Of a stretch of 64,000 nt of DNA, positions 10,581 through 19,590 are shown in pieces (the first letter of the stretch is position 1; the number at the start of each line of letters is the position of its first letter). The translations under genes and the position numbers were made by a program. Under the pieces are notes generated by a model. That model saw nothing but the letters and a program-made list of their open reading frames with translations. It ran no database searches and had not been told where the DNA came from. This DNA comes from Candidatus Aphodousia faecipullorum (GTDB taxonomy: Bacteria > Pseudomonadota > Gammaproteobacteria > Burkholderiales > Burkholderiaceae_F), in NCBI GenBank assembly GCA_018714205.1, contig DVNR01000053.1, forward strand, positions 1 through 64,000, written 5' to 3'.

Positions 10581-10768
10581 CTCGAGAACGGGAATAATAC
10601 CCTATAGCCGACAAGAATGCAATAGACATTGTCAAAAGACCCTTTTCAACAAACTATTCATATCCTCTCGCATTTGTGCTTATTTCTCTCAAACTCATCA
10701 GCAATAGGCTTCATTGACGAAAAACTCCGCTATAAAAACAATATCCACTTCTAAAGAGGAATTTAGAA

Positions 10769-11749
10769 ATGAAACGTCGCGATTTTTTAAAAACCTCCGT
10801 TTTGTTAACTGGAGCAATGACCGCTCCCTCACTTTGGGCGTCTAACCATTCGAAACCGACATCACCTTTTCATTACCCTCTGACTCACCAAGTGAGCAAT
10901 GAAGCGGCTCCGGCGGTTTTCTTTACACCAGACGTCTCTTCAAATGGATTGGTTAATGTTTACAAAGCACTCGAACAAAACTTACGAGGTAAAGTCGGTA
11001 TCAAAATGACATTTGAAACACCTGGCGGCCCTCATCTCGATCCACAACTTGTCAAAGCGCTTGCCGATCACACAAAAGCCACGTTGATTGACAATAATTG
11101 TTTTTCGCCACGAGATACAACAGTAAAGCACTTAGCGGTTGCCCGAGGAAACGGCTTTGACGCGAGCATTGCTCCAATTGATATTCTCGATTCCGAAGGT
11201 TCCATGGATCTCCCAGTTAAGGGGTACCACCTCCGCTTTGCGAGAACGGGTCGCCATTTCGCCCGCTACGACACACTGATTTCACTTGTTCGTTTTAAAG
11301 CGCATTTCTTAGATTTTTACGGTGGCACACTAAAAAATCTATCGATTTGCATGGGAACGCTCGAAGGCAAATGCTTAATTCACAGTGCGGGCGAGGTCAT
11401 GACGCATTTTTCCTCAAGAGACAATAAAACGACGTGCGAAGCCATGTCGGATGCAGTTAAAGCCGCCATGCAAGCCAAAGCCGGTCGCTGGGCCTTTATC
11501 AATGTGATTGATGCTTTTGAACCGAGCGATGGTTGCGAAAGCGCCACCAACCTCGGAAACACCGGCATTCTCGCAAGCCTTGATCCGGTGGCCGTGGACC
11601 AAGCCGCCATTGACATCACCTTTGGGGCTGCCCCTTCGGCTGCCATGCGAGCAACCTGGGAAGAACATCATTCAACCATGTTAACGGACATCGCTGAAAA
11701 AAATGATGTGGGAAAAACGCACTACCGTTTAATTAGCTTAGCCCATTAA
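10769..11749 (+). CDS. DUF362-type protein with twin-arginine-like signal
   Basis: MKRRDFLKTSVLLTGAMTAPSLWA leader; body VFFTPDVSSNGLVNVYKALEQNLRGKVGIKMTFETPGG resembles DUF362 proteins. Confidence 0.7.
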   Translation: MKRRDFLKTSVLLTGAMTAPSLWASNHSKPTSPFHYPLTHQVSNEAAPAVFFTPDVSSNGLVNVYKALEQNLRGKVGIKMTFETPGGPHLDPQLVKALADHTKATLIDNNCFSPRDTTVKHLAVARGNGFDASIAPIDILDSEGSMDLPVKGYHLRFARTGRHFARYDTLISLVRFKAHFLDFYGGTLKNLSICMGTLEGKCLIHSAGEVMTHFSSRDNKTTCEAMSDAVKAAMQAKAGRWAFINVIDAFEPSDGCESATNLGNTGILASLDPVAVDQAAIDITFGAAPSAAMRATWEEHHSTMLTDIAEKNDVGKTHYRLISLAH

Positions 11750-11754
11750 AGAAT

Positions 11755-11782
11755 AAGGGGAACATCTGCTGCGTTCCCCTCT
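11755..11782. terminator. Probable intrinsic terminator between convergent genes
   Basis: AAGGGGAACATCTGCTGCGTTCCCCTCTT hairpin. Confidence 0.45.
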
Positions 11783-11806
11783 TCTTTCTACAATCATTGC
11801 AAACGG

Positions 11807-12814
11807 CTATTTTTTCTTCCAAACCATTTGGGAGCCGTATGTCAGCGAGCTCGGGTGCGACTTCGGCACTTTCATCCCAATCGTAAACCCATGCTGTTGG
11901 CCCGGTAGCGGAGGCACCACCAAGTGTGAAGTGTCTACTTTCGGCTTTTGCTCTTCGCATCCTCGTGGCTTTTCAGAGGCCGGCCCCGTCGTTTGAGTTG
12001 AGGATGTCACTGTCTGCGACTGCTGCATGGATTGAGTCTGAACGGAAACAACCTCAGGCTTTTCAAAGGGCATCGCATGAGAAACAATCGCTTCAGGCGT
12101 CTTTTGAGTAGGCTTATTCGGAACGGTTAAGAAATCATCCCCCTCGGCCCCTAAAGCGCCCAAATCATAAGAATGGGGAGCCACCACTTCTTCGGTTTCC
12201 AAGTCGGTCTCTTCGCGATCATTGCGCGAATCCCCACTCTTTTGCAAGGATTGGCTTTCCTTGGCTAAAAGCTCGTTTAAGTCCTCAGAAACCAGTGAAA
12301 AATTTTCAACCGCATCCTGCTCCGCCTTGGCCTTGGCTTCTTTTTCCCGACGCACATGCTCCTGGATGCCCGGTGAATACAAAAGATCGCGAATCGCCTT
12401 CAATTCCTTTAAAAGGTCAGGGATTTTGACTTCTTCTTTGGGCTTGACCTGCAAAGGCGCGAATTTTTCGTCTTCAAGAAGTCCCTTCACCTTGTTTTGG
12501 ACCTGCAATTCGTGAATCTTATTGCGAGCACCCAAAATCGTGTAGTGCTCCTCATAGAGCAAATGCTGAATAGTGCGAATCAGCGCCACATCTTCCGAGC
12601 AATAGTACCGACGATTCCCTCGCTTGGTTGGACGTAGTTGCGGGAATTCTTGTTCCCAAAAACGCAAAACCGAGGGATTGACGCCAATCGACTTAGCCAC
12701 ATCCCCGATCGGCAAATAGCGCCCCAGAAGCTCTTCTTCCGGCGCGTCCAATTCAGTGAGCTCAAACGGATTTTGCTCCGTCTCAAGCATCCGTACAGGT
12801 TCCTCAGAAGCCAT
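11807..12814 (-). CDS. MerR-family HTH regulator with long low-complexity C-terminal extension
   Basis: YLPIGDVAKSIGVNPSVLRFWEQEFPQLRPTKRGNRRYYCSEDVALIRTIQHLLYEEHYTILGAR is a MerR DNA-binding domain; lies after ihfA. Confidence 0.88.
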   Translation of the reverse strand: MASEEPVRMLETEQNPFELTELDAPEEELLGRYLPIGDVAKSIGVNPSVLRFWEQEFPQLRPTKRGNRRYYCSEDVALIRTIQHLLYEEHYTILGARNKIHELQVQNKVKGLLEDEKFAPLQVKPKEEVKIPDLLKELKAIRDLLYSPGIQEHVRREKEAKAKAEQDAVENFSLVSEDLNELLAKESQSLQKSGDSRNDREETDLETEEVVAPHSYDLGALGAEGDDFLTVPNKPTQKTPEAIVSHAMPFEKPEVVSVQTQSMQQSQTVTSSTQTTGPASEKPRGCEEQKPKVDTSHLVVPPLPGQQHGFTIGMKVPKSHPSSLTYGSQMVWKKK

Positions 12815-12830
12815 AGTTCACTCCGAAACG

Positions 12831-13160
12831 TTAAATGTTTTCGGCATCATCGCGCATTGACGGATGAGTCTTCGCAACCGCTTCCTTTAATTTTTGGCTG
12901 GCGTGGAAAGTGACCACTCGGCGAGCCGTAATGGCGATTTCCTCACCGGTCTTCGGATTTCGACCGGGACGTTGCGCCTTGTCACGCAACTGGAAATTGC
13001 CGAAACCAGAAAGCTTGACGGTACGACCGCTTTCGAGCGCCGCACGGATCTCATCAAAAAACGCATCCACCATTACCTTGGCTTCGCGCTTATTCATCCC
13101 CATACGGTTAAAAAGCATTTCGACCAGATCGGCCTTCGTCATGGTTTTCGTATTATCCAT
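12831..13160 (-). CDS. ihfA: Integration host factor subunit alpha
   Basis: [86 protein letters not shown]. Confidence 0.97.
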   Translation of the reverse strand: MDNTKTMTKADLVEMLFNRMGMNKREAKVMVDAFFDEIRAALESGRTVKLSGFGNFQLRDKAQRPGRNPKTGEEIAITARRVVTFHASQKLKEAVAKTHPSMRDDAENI

Positions 13161-13329
13161 CTCGATCTCTCTTGATTCTTTTGAATTGATTAATGAGCGC
13201 ATTGTAGCAAAGAATTATTTCCCTTTGATTTATCAAGCATTTTCAAAAAGAAAATTGCATTGCCACTCAACACGAATCCTTGGGAGGAGAGATTCCCGCC
13301 CAAGGATTTCTCATGCTTGTTGAGTCAAG

Positions 13330-15747
13330 CTATTGACGCAATTGAGCTCCAACAGAGCTTAAGGCCTCAATCACTGCCTGCATCGCCTCTTCAGCCGCTT
13401 CACCTGAAAAAGCCTCATCAACCGGCTGCAACGTCAAATGGAACGCCATACTGGTTTCTGCGGGGCGAGCGTCCGTTGCCTCCATATGATAGAGGTCAAA
13501 TAAAGACAATGACACAAACGTGCTCAACCGAGCGTCAGTCTTTGCCGCGTTCACAACAGCTTGTTGCAATGTCTCATAAGTCACGCCATGCGGCACCACG
13601 ACACTAATGTCACGCAAAACCGGTTGGAACTTGCTGACCGGCGTGTGCCACGGCACGTTAATCTTCAAAAGCGCAGCCAGATCCAACTCAAACACAACAG
13701 GCGCATGCGGCAAACCGTACGTTTGTTGCAACTTCGGATGCAGTTCACCGACAAAGCCAATTTCTTCACCATTAAGGATCACCGCGGCGCTACGTCCCGG
13801 ATGCAAGGCCGGGAAAGTCTTTGCGACAAACGTTGCTTTGAGCGGGAAAAGCAAGCGCTCCACATCCCCCTTGGCATCGTAGAAATCGACATTCCGAGCT
13901 TTAACAGCCCACTGCTCGCCCATTGCGTCACCGTAAAGCAGACCGGCAACACGGCTGGGTTGACGCACGCCCTTAACGGACCATTCGGTCGTTTCCACGC
14001 TTTCATCAGGATAGAACACGCGGCCGACTTCAAAAAGTTTGGCGCTTGTCACCTTGCGGTTAAGATTGTATTTCAAAATGTCCACGAGACCGCCGATCAT
14101 TTGCGTGCGCATCACGGACAATTGGCTTGCGATTGGATTAAGCAAACGAATCGGATGATCGTTATTGGCAAAATCCTTTTCCCAAGCTTCGGGCACGAAG
14201 CTAAAGTTGATCAGCTCTTGGTAGCCGAGATTCGCTAAAGCGCGACGAATGTCATGCGCAGAACGCGTATCTTCTCGACGCATGAACATGGCGGCCTTCG
14301 CAACAGGCGGAACGTCCGGCAATTTTTCATACCCAACAAGACGAGCCACTTCTTCAATCAAATCTTCTTCAATTTCAATATCGAAGCGATAGCTCGGAGC
14401 CTTCACACGGAACACCTCGTTTTCGAGCGTAAACTCAAAGCCCAAACGCTTGAAGCACTCAGCCATGGTTTCGGTTGAAATCGGCATGCCAATCACTTTA
14501 CGGGCACGTTCGGCGCGCATTGTCACCTCACCCCGTTCAGGCAATTGGGTGACCACGTCAATCACCGGACCGACTTCAGTCTTATCGGTTGCGCAAATGT
14601 CCAAAATCAATTGGGTCACATAATGCAACACGTCTTCGGTGAACCCGAAATCCACCCCACGCTCATAGCGATAGGCCGCGTCGGTGGAGAAATTCAAGCG
14701 ACGGCAGCGACCTTGGATCGCCTTTTGCTGCCAGAAGGCCGATTCAATAGAAATACAAGTGGTTTCATCGGTCACCTTGGTGTCTTCACCGCCCATGATA
14801 CCGGCTAAAACCTTTGGTCCATTCGCATCGCAAATCACGCCGAACCCTGGGTCCAGCTCAACGGTTTGACCGTTTAACAAGGTGATTTTTTCGCCGTCTT
14901 TTGCCCAACGAACGGTGTAACAACCACCGGCAATTTTTTCCGCATCGCTAAAATGCGTCGGGACCCCCATTTCCAACATCACGTAATTGGAAATATCCAC
15001 CAGCGCCGAAATGCTACGCTGACCACTTCTTTCCAAACGATCTTTCATCCATTGCGGCGTCGGCGCTTTCATGTTGATGTGGTCAATTCGACGCGTCGTG
15101 TAGCGTCCGCAAAGATCCGGCGCCTCGACCTTGATATCGATCTTGGTTTCAGAGTTTGCCGGCACCTTGTGAATTTCCGGGAATTTGACGGCTGCGCCGG
15201 TAATGGCGTGCACATCACGAGCCACTCCAAGCATTGAAAGCGCATCGCCCCGATTCGGCGTCAATTTGATTTCAATCTTTTTGTCATCCAAATGACAGGC
15301 CGTACGGATATCTTCGCCAACGGTCAAGTCGTCAGGCAAAATCCAAAGGCCACTGTGATCTTCGGTGATTCCCAGCTCACGAGCCGAGCAGAGCATCCCC
15401 ATGGAGATTTCTCCGCGCATCTTGGCTTGTTTAATTTTGAAGTTGCCGGGTAACACAGCACCGATCTTGGCACACGGCACCAAAATGCCTTCACGCACAT
15501 TCGGAGCGCCACAGACAATCTGCAAAGGATCACCTTCGCCAACATCGACTTGGCAGATATGCAAGTGATCCGAATTTTCATGATCCCGAACTGACAACAC
15601 GCGTGCGACAACCACTCCACTAAAGGCAGGCGCCACCGTGCTAACCTCTTCGACTTCCAAGCCCGCCATTGTCATCGCTTCGCAAAGCTCATCGGTCGTC
15701 ATGTCCGGATTAATGTAGGAACGTAACCAGCTTTCTGAAAATAACAT
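13330..15747 (-). CDS. pheT: Phenylalanyl-tRNA synthetase beta subunit
   Basis: 805 aa; MLFSESWLRSYINPDMTTDELCEAMTMAGLEVEE, tRNA-binding, B3/B5 and FDX-ACB regions recognisable. Confidence 0.97.
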   Translation of the reverse strand: MLFSESWLRSYINPDMTTDELCEAMTMAGLEVEEVSTVAPAFSGVVVARVLSVRDHENSDHLHICQVDVGEGDPLQIVCGAPNVREGILVPCAKIGAVLPGNFKIKQAKMRGEISMGMLCSARELGITEDHSGLWILPDDLTVGEDIRTACHLDDKKIEIKLTPNRGDALSMLGVARDVHAITGAAVKFPEIHKVPANSETKIDIKVEAPDLCGRYTTRRIDHINMKAPTPQWMKDRLERSGQRSISALVDISNYVMLEMGVPTHFSDAEKIAGGCYTVRWAKDGEKITLLNGQTVELDPGFGVICDANGPKVLAGIMGGEDTKVTDETTCISIESAFWQQKAIQGRCRRLNFSTDAAYRYERGVDFGFTEDVLHYVTQLILDICATDKTEVGPVIDVVTQLPERGEVTMRAERARKVIGMPISTETMAECFKRLGFEFTLENEVFRVKAPSYRFDIEIEEDLIEEVARLVGYEKLPDVPPVAKAAMFMRREDTRSAHDIRRALANLGYQELINFSFVPEAWEKDFANNDHPIRLLNPIASQLSVMRTQMIGGLVDILKYNLNRKVTSAKLFEVGRVFYPDESVETTEWSVKGVRQPSRVAGLLYGDAMGEQWAVKARNVDFYDAKGDVERLLFPLKATFVAKTFPALHPGRSAAVILNGEEIGFVGELHPKLQQTYGLPHAPVVFELDLAALLKINVPWHTPVSKFQPVLRDISVVVPHGVTYETLQQAVVNAAKTDARLSTFVSLSLFDLYHMEATDARPAETSMAFHLTLQPVDEAFSGEAAEEAMQAVIEALSSVGAQLRQ

Positions 15748-15780
15748 GTTGTTTTCTCACTGAAAATAAACGAATACTCA

Positions 15781-16803
15781 TTAACGATTGAACTGCTTCA
15801 AAAAGCGAAGATCGCCCTCAAAGAACAAACGCAAATCGTCAATGCCGTAACGCAACATCGTCAAACGTTCCAGCCCGGAGCCGAAAGCAAAGCCGATGTA
15901 TTTTTCCGGATCAAGACCGTAGTTGCGAACCACGTTCGGATGAACTTCGCCGGCACCGGAGATTTCAAGCCAACGACCTTTTTTCGGGCCGCTGGTGAAC
16001 ATCATGTCAATTTCCACCGAGGGTTCCGTGAACGGGAAATAACTGGCACGGAAACGAACTTTCAAATCATTAGTTTCAAAAAATTGACGCAAGAAGTCCG
16101 TGTAAACGCCCTTCAGATCCGAAAAGCTTACATCGGTATCCATCCAAACGCCTTCGACCTGATGAAACATCGGCGAGTGAGTGGCATCACTGTCAACACG
16201 ATATGTGCGACCCGGCGCCAAAACCTTGATCGGAACTTCGTGAGTACGGGAGTAACGAACCTGCATCGGCGACGTATGCGGCCGCAACGGCAAAGGTTTG
16301 CCCGTCTCATCGTTTCGATCCACATAGAACGTGTCCTGCATTGAGCGAGCCGGGTGATTGGGCGGGTTATTCAACGCTGTGAACGAATACCAGTCCGTTT
16401 CAATTTCGGGACCGTCAGCCACATCAAAACCAATAGAGCGGAAAATTTCCTCTATGCGCATTTGCGTGGCCATCACCGGATGAATACCTCCCTGCGGGTA
16501 CTTGCGACCGGGCAATGTCACATCCAACGCTTCGGCGGCCAAACGCGCCGCAAGCTTCTCATTGGCGAGTTCCTCACGACGAGCTTCCAACGCTTCTTCA
16601 ATTGTGCGCTTGGCGGCCCCCAGAGCCTGCCCCATCTCGCGCTTTTCTTCATGCGAAAGCTTTGACAAGCCCTTCATCAAGGCTGTGATTGAACCGGTCT
16701 TGCCCAAAAATTTCGCCTTAGCATCTTCTAAGGCAGCTGGCGTCGCTGCCGCAGCAAACGCGGCTTTGGCCTCAGAAATGATTTGCGACAAATCTTGCAT
16801 CAT
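15781..16803 (-). CDS. pheS: Phenylalanyl-tRNA synthetase alpha subunit
   Basis: 340 aa; [68 protein letters not shown]. Confidence 0.97.
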   Translation of the reverse strand: MMQDLSQIISEAKAAFAAAATPAALEDAKAKFLGKTGSITALMKGLSKLSHEEKREMGQALGAAKRTIEEALEARREELANEKLAARLAAEALDVTLPGRKYPQGGIHPVMATQMRIEEIFRSIGFDVADGPEIETDWYSFTALNNPPNHPARSMQDTFYVDRNDETGKPLPLRPHTSPMQVRYSRTHEVPIKVLAPGRTYRVDSDATHSPMFHQVEGVWMDTDVSFSDLKGVYTDFLRQFFETNDLKVRFRASYFPFTEPSVEIDMMFTSGPKKGRWLEISGAGEVHPNVVRNYGLDPEKYIGFAFGSGLERLTMLRYGIDDLRLFFEGDLRFLKQFNR

Positions 16804-16904
16804 GTTTTTCGTTAGAGTTTGAAAGTCAAAGATGTCTAATTATAGCCGCGATTGTCTGTGCATTTTGAAGCGCGTTACCCGCGAAATTACTTAGAAATCC
16901 AAGG

Positions 16905-16924
16905 AAACAACCGCCGGGTTGTTT
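16905..16924. repeat. Perfect hairpin AAACAACC-GCCG-GGTTGTTT
   Basis: 8-bp perfect arms between pheS and the integrase remnant. Confidence 0.5.
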
Positions 16925-16986
16925 CTCAGCGATAAATCGTTTACCGCCGACCAATTAAACAACCTAGCCAACGCGTTGCCTCCTGT

Positions 16987-17024
16987 CCAAAATCGAGTGC
17001 TCAGATCGAGCCCAATCGCTCACG
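16987..17024 (+). repeat. 38-bp perfect inverted repeat, left copy
   Basis: CCAAAATCGAGTGCTCAGATCGAGCCCAATCGCTCACG; reverse complement is found at 18469..18506. Confidence 0.95.
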
Positions 17025-17110
17025 GCTAGAACCCCAACAAAGAAAGCTTATACTGTTGCTTGATGGAAGATCGATGGTTACACTTGAATTTGAGAAAAAC
17101 AATACTCACC

Positions 17111-18320
17111 TCAAGCACACAATAACCGATAACGAGCTAAGTCAAAGGTCGATCTATCGTACGCTCCGTTGTAACGTTTTCTGATTGAATGCAATAAACA
17201 CGCCTCGATTAGTTCCTCAGGGTACTTACCGAAATTACCGAGCTTGTCTGACTTTGCCCATGATTTAAAACTTGCCCGAGCAGTTCCGTGCTGAGTTGCC
17301 ACTTTGGGTTTTCCGTCGGAGTCCAACATCAACGGATCTACCCACGGTTCTTGTCCAGCCAGAACTCGGTCTGCACTCATTGAACGGAATAAGGTTGACG
17401 GTACCGAATCACACAATGCCAACCCTCGAACACTTGGAAAGATGAAAACTGACCTACCGTGCGTTCGAGACTTCATCTTTTGGAGAATAACCAAAGCCTG
17501 CGGGCTGAGAGGGATATGACGAAGCCCTCTACCTTTGTTTTTGTCATGTTCAGGCGGTATACGCCACAGAGGAATCTCTCCATCTAATTCATACTCCGAC
17601 CACTCTGACAGCCGAACAGCACGAAAGCGTGAGGCTGTCAGAATAGAGAATGCAACTGCCAGAGCGGAGTTAGTGTCATTCTGCATTAGCGCCTGTATCA
17701 ATTCCGGCACCCTTTCATACGGTAACGCTGCCATGTTGTCACCTGTTGTTCGTTGAAGTGTTAAAGGCTGCAAGAGGACTCCAAGTGAGCCCTTTTTGTC
17801 GATTGGATTAACTCCCGCGTAGTACTTCTTGACAATGGCAAACTCAAATATTCGCCTCAATAGCTGGTAGATCTTGTCGGCTGAATTCTTAGACTTCCAT
17901 ACTGGCGTCAAGACTTTCACTGCGTCTTCGACCCCTAATTCTTGAATAACACGATTCCCAATGAGAGGGTAGACGTGTTTGCGAAGTCGGAGGTATGCTG
18001 TGCGTTCCCCTTTCTCATTGTTCGCCCTGGCGTTGATTGAGCGCTGATATTCGAACCATTCAACCGCTACGTTGCGGAAAGTTTTGAGGTATATCGACTT
18101 TTGGGTTTCGAGCTTGTGGAGTTTTTCGATTGCTTCTACTTCTCGGCGTTTCTGTTCCACTCTCGGATCTTCACCACGGTCCAACTGATACCGACACTCC
18201 GTGACGAGTCCAACGCATCAAGTATCGGATCGTGCCATTGCGCTTACGAATGCGCAAACCGACAACGCCACCTACGGCGTAAACGCCGTCATCCATTGTC
18301 GAAATTCGCGCCTTGGTCAC
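17111..18320 (-). pseudogene. P4-type tyrosine recombinase/integrase, disrupted near the N-terminus
   Basis: C-terminal ORF 17111..18184 contains TASRFRAVRLSEW, HGTARASFKSWAKS and AYDRS; N-terminal DUF4102-like segment VTKARISTMDDGVYAVGGVVGLRIRKRNGTIRYLMRWTRHGVSVSVGPW* lies at 18171..18320 in another frame. Confidence 0.85.
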
Positions 18321-18443
18321 CTTTTTGTCACCCCTTGATCGTTATGTTGGTCACCCTCAGGACACACAATGCCACGCAATCGCCTTAATGCCAAGGCTTT
18401 GCGCGTGGCTCTTGGTCACCCTCGGGATACTCAATAGGTCACC
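18315..18443. repeat. Iterated GGTCACC (GGTGACC) direct repeats upstream of the integrase
   Basis: GGTCACC at 18315, 18349, 18414, 18437 and TGTCACC at 18326; TTGGTCACCCTC[A/G]GGA occurs twice. Confidence 0.8.
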
Positions 18444-18468
18444 TTTTAGACGAAAAAAGGCAAGAATT

Positions 18469-18506
18469 CGTGAGCGATTGGGCTCGATCTGAGCACTCGA
18501 TTTTGG
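18469..18506 (-). repeat. 38-bp perfect inverted repeat, right copy
   Basis: CGTGAGCGATTGGGCTCGATCTGAGCACTCGATTTTGG, exact reverse complement of 16987..17024. Confidence 0.95.
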
Positions 18507-18594
18507 CGAGGTTTGTCGAGTGGATTGGATGAAATGATTGTGGTGTAAAGCCTGAGAGTGCGAGGTTTGAGTCGAAGCGAGCCACCGAGCAAAA

Positions 18595-18624
18595 ATACAA
18601 AACGGGAGGTCATTTGACCTCCCG
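18595..18624 (-). terminator. Intrinsic terminator following tRNA-Met
   Basis: GGGAGGTCAAATGACCTCCC hairpin followed by GTTTTGTATTTTT on the minus strand. Confidence 0.65.
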
Positions 18625-18636
18625 CTTCTTGAATTC

Positions 18637-18713
18637 TGGTGGCGAGTCAGGGACTCGAACCCCGGACACAAGGATTATGATTCCTCTGCTCTAACCGACT
18701 GAGCTAACCCGCC
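18637..18713 (-). tRNA. tRNA-Met (CAU, elongator-like)
   Basis: Reverse complement GGCGGGTTAGCTCAGTCGGTTAGAGCAGAGGAATCATAATCCTTGTGTCCGGGGTTCGAGTCCCTGACTCGCCACCA; anticodon loop ATCATAA; paired 1-72 acceptor; CCA encoded. Confidence 0.93.
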
Positions 18714-18777
18714 AGAGAGTTGGAATCATACCGACATGTTTTCCAATATGCAAGTCCTTTTAGAAAAAAATTTAGTT

Positions 18778-19590
18778 TCAGTCCCAAAGCGCGTAAAAAT
18801 GATGAACCGGACCATGACCATGCCCAACATTTAGATCGCTTGAACGCCTAATCGCCTCCGAAATATAACTCTTCGCTCTTTCAACGGCTTGAGGTACCGA
18901 CTCAGTCTGTGGCAACAACGTGGCAATCGCCGAAGAAAGCGTACACCCTGTTCCATGAGTGTTATTCGTAACAATGCGAGCCCCTTCGAAAAAATAGCTC
19001 TCATTTTCTCCAACGAGCAAATCCGGCACGGCATCACCGACCAGATGGCCGCCCTTTAAAAGCATCCAGTGGTGGTCTCCCATCATCGACAAAAGTTTCT
19101 TTGCCAATGGCAACATCTGAGACCGATCCGTGATCTCATCTTCACCGGCGAGAACTGCCGCCTCAGGCAAATTCGGAGTCAATATCGTCGCTAACGGCAA
19201 TAAAAGTGAACGAAGAGCATCCACGGAGCTTTCTGGCAATAGACGATCTCCACTTTTGGCAACCATCACCGGATCAAGAACCACATAGCGAGGTCGATAG
19301 CGCTTTATCGCATCTGCAACAACTTCGATCACTTTCACATCTGAGAGCATTCCGATCTTTACCGAGTCAATGCCAACATCGGCAAACAAGGTGTCCAACT
19401 GCGCTTTAACAAATTCAGCATCCACTCCCAAAACACCAGTCACACCTTGGGTATTTTGAGCCGTTAGCGCGGCGATAACCGCACACCCATAGCCGCCCAG
19501 GGCACTCATGGTCTTAATATCGGCTAATACACCGGCGCCCCCTGATGGGTCAACGCCCGCAATTGTCAAGACGTTAGGAATTTTTTGCAT
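18778..19590 (-). CDS. thiD: Hydroxymethylpyrimidine/phosphomethylpyrimidine kinase
   Basis: 270 aa; NVLTIAGVDPSGGAGVLADIKTMSALGGYG, NTHGTGCTLSSAIATLLP. Confidence 0.95.
   Translation of the reverse strand: MQKIPNVLTIAGVDPSGGAGVLADIKTMSALGGYGCAVIAALTAQNTQGVTGVLGVDAEFVKAQLDTLFADVGIDSVKIGMLSDVKVIEVVADAIKRYRPRYVVLDPVMVAKSGDRLLPESSVDALRSLLLPLATILTPNLPEAAVLAGEDEITDRSQMLPLAKKLLSMMGDHHWMLLKGGHLVGDAVPDLLVGENESYFFEGARIVTNNTHGTGCTLSSAIATLLPQTESVPQAVERAKSYISEAIRRSSDLNVGHGHGPVHHFYALWD

Noticed and set aside
13561-14238. 225-aa plus ORF opposite pheT
   Set aside because: Long antisense ORF fully inside the strongly supported pheT; no family features
16870-17000. Truncated rplT or other ORF tail between integrase and pheS
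   Set aside because: A short open frame (..ALARLFNWSAVNDLSLRNNPAVVSLDF*) exists but has no start and does not resemble rplT
18357-18671. 104-aa minus ORF (MCPGFESLTRHQNSRSG..)
   Set aside because: Starts inside tRNA-Met and runs through its terminator and a non-coding spacer; spurious
18637-18713. tRNA-Met as attachment site of the integrase unit
   Set aside because: Its own terminator (18595..18624) separates it from the 38-bp repeats, and I found no duplicated tRNA 3' end near 16860..17100
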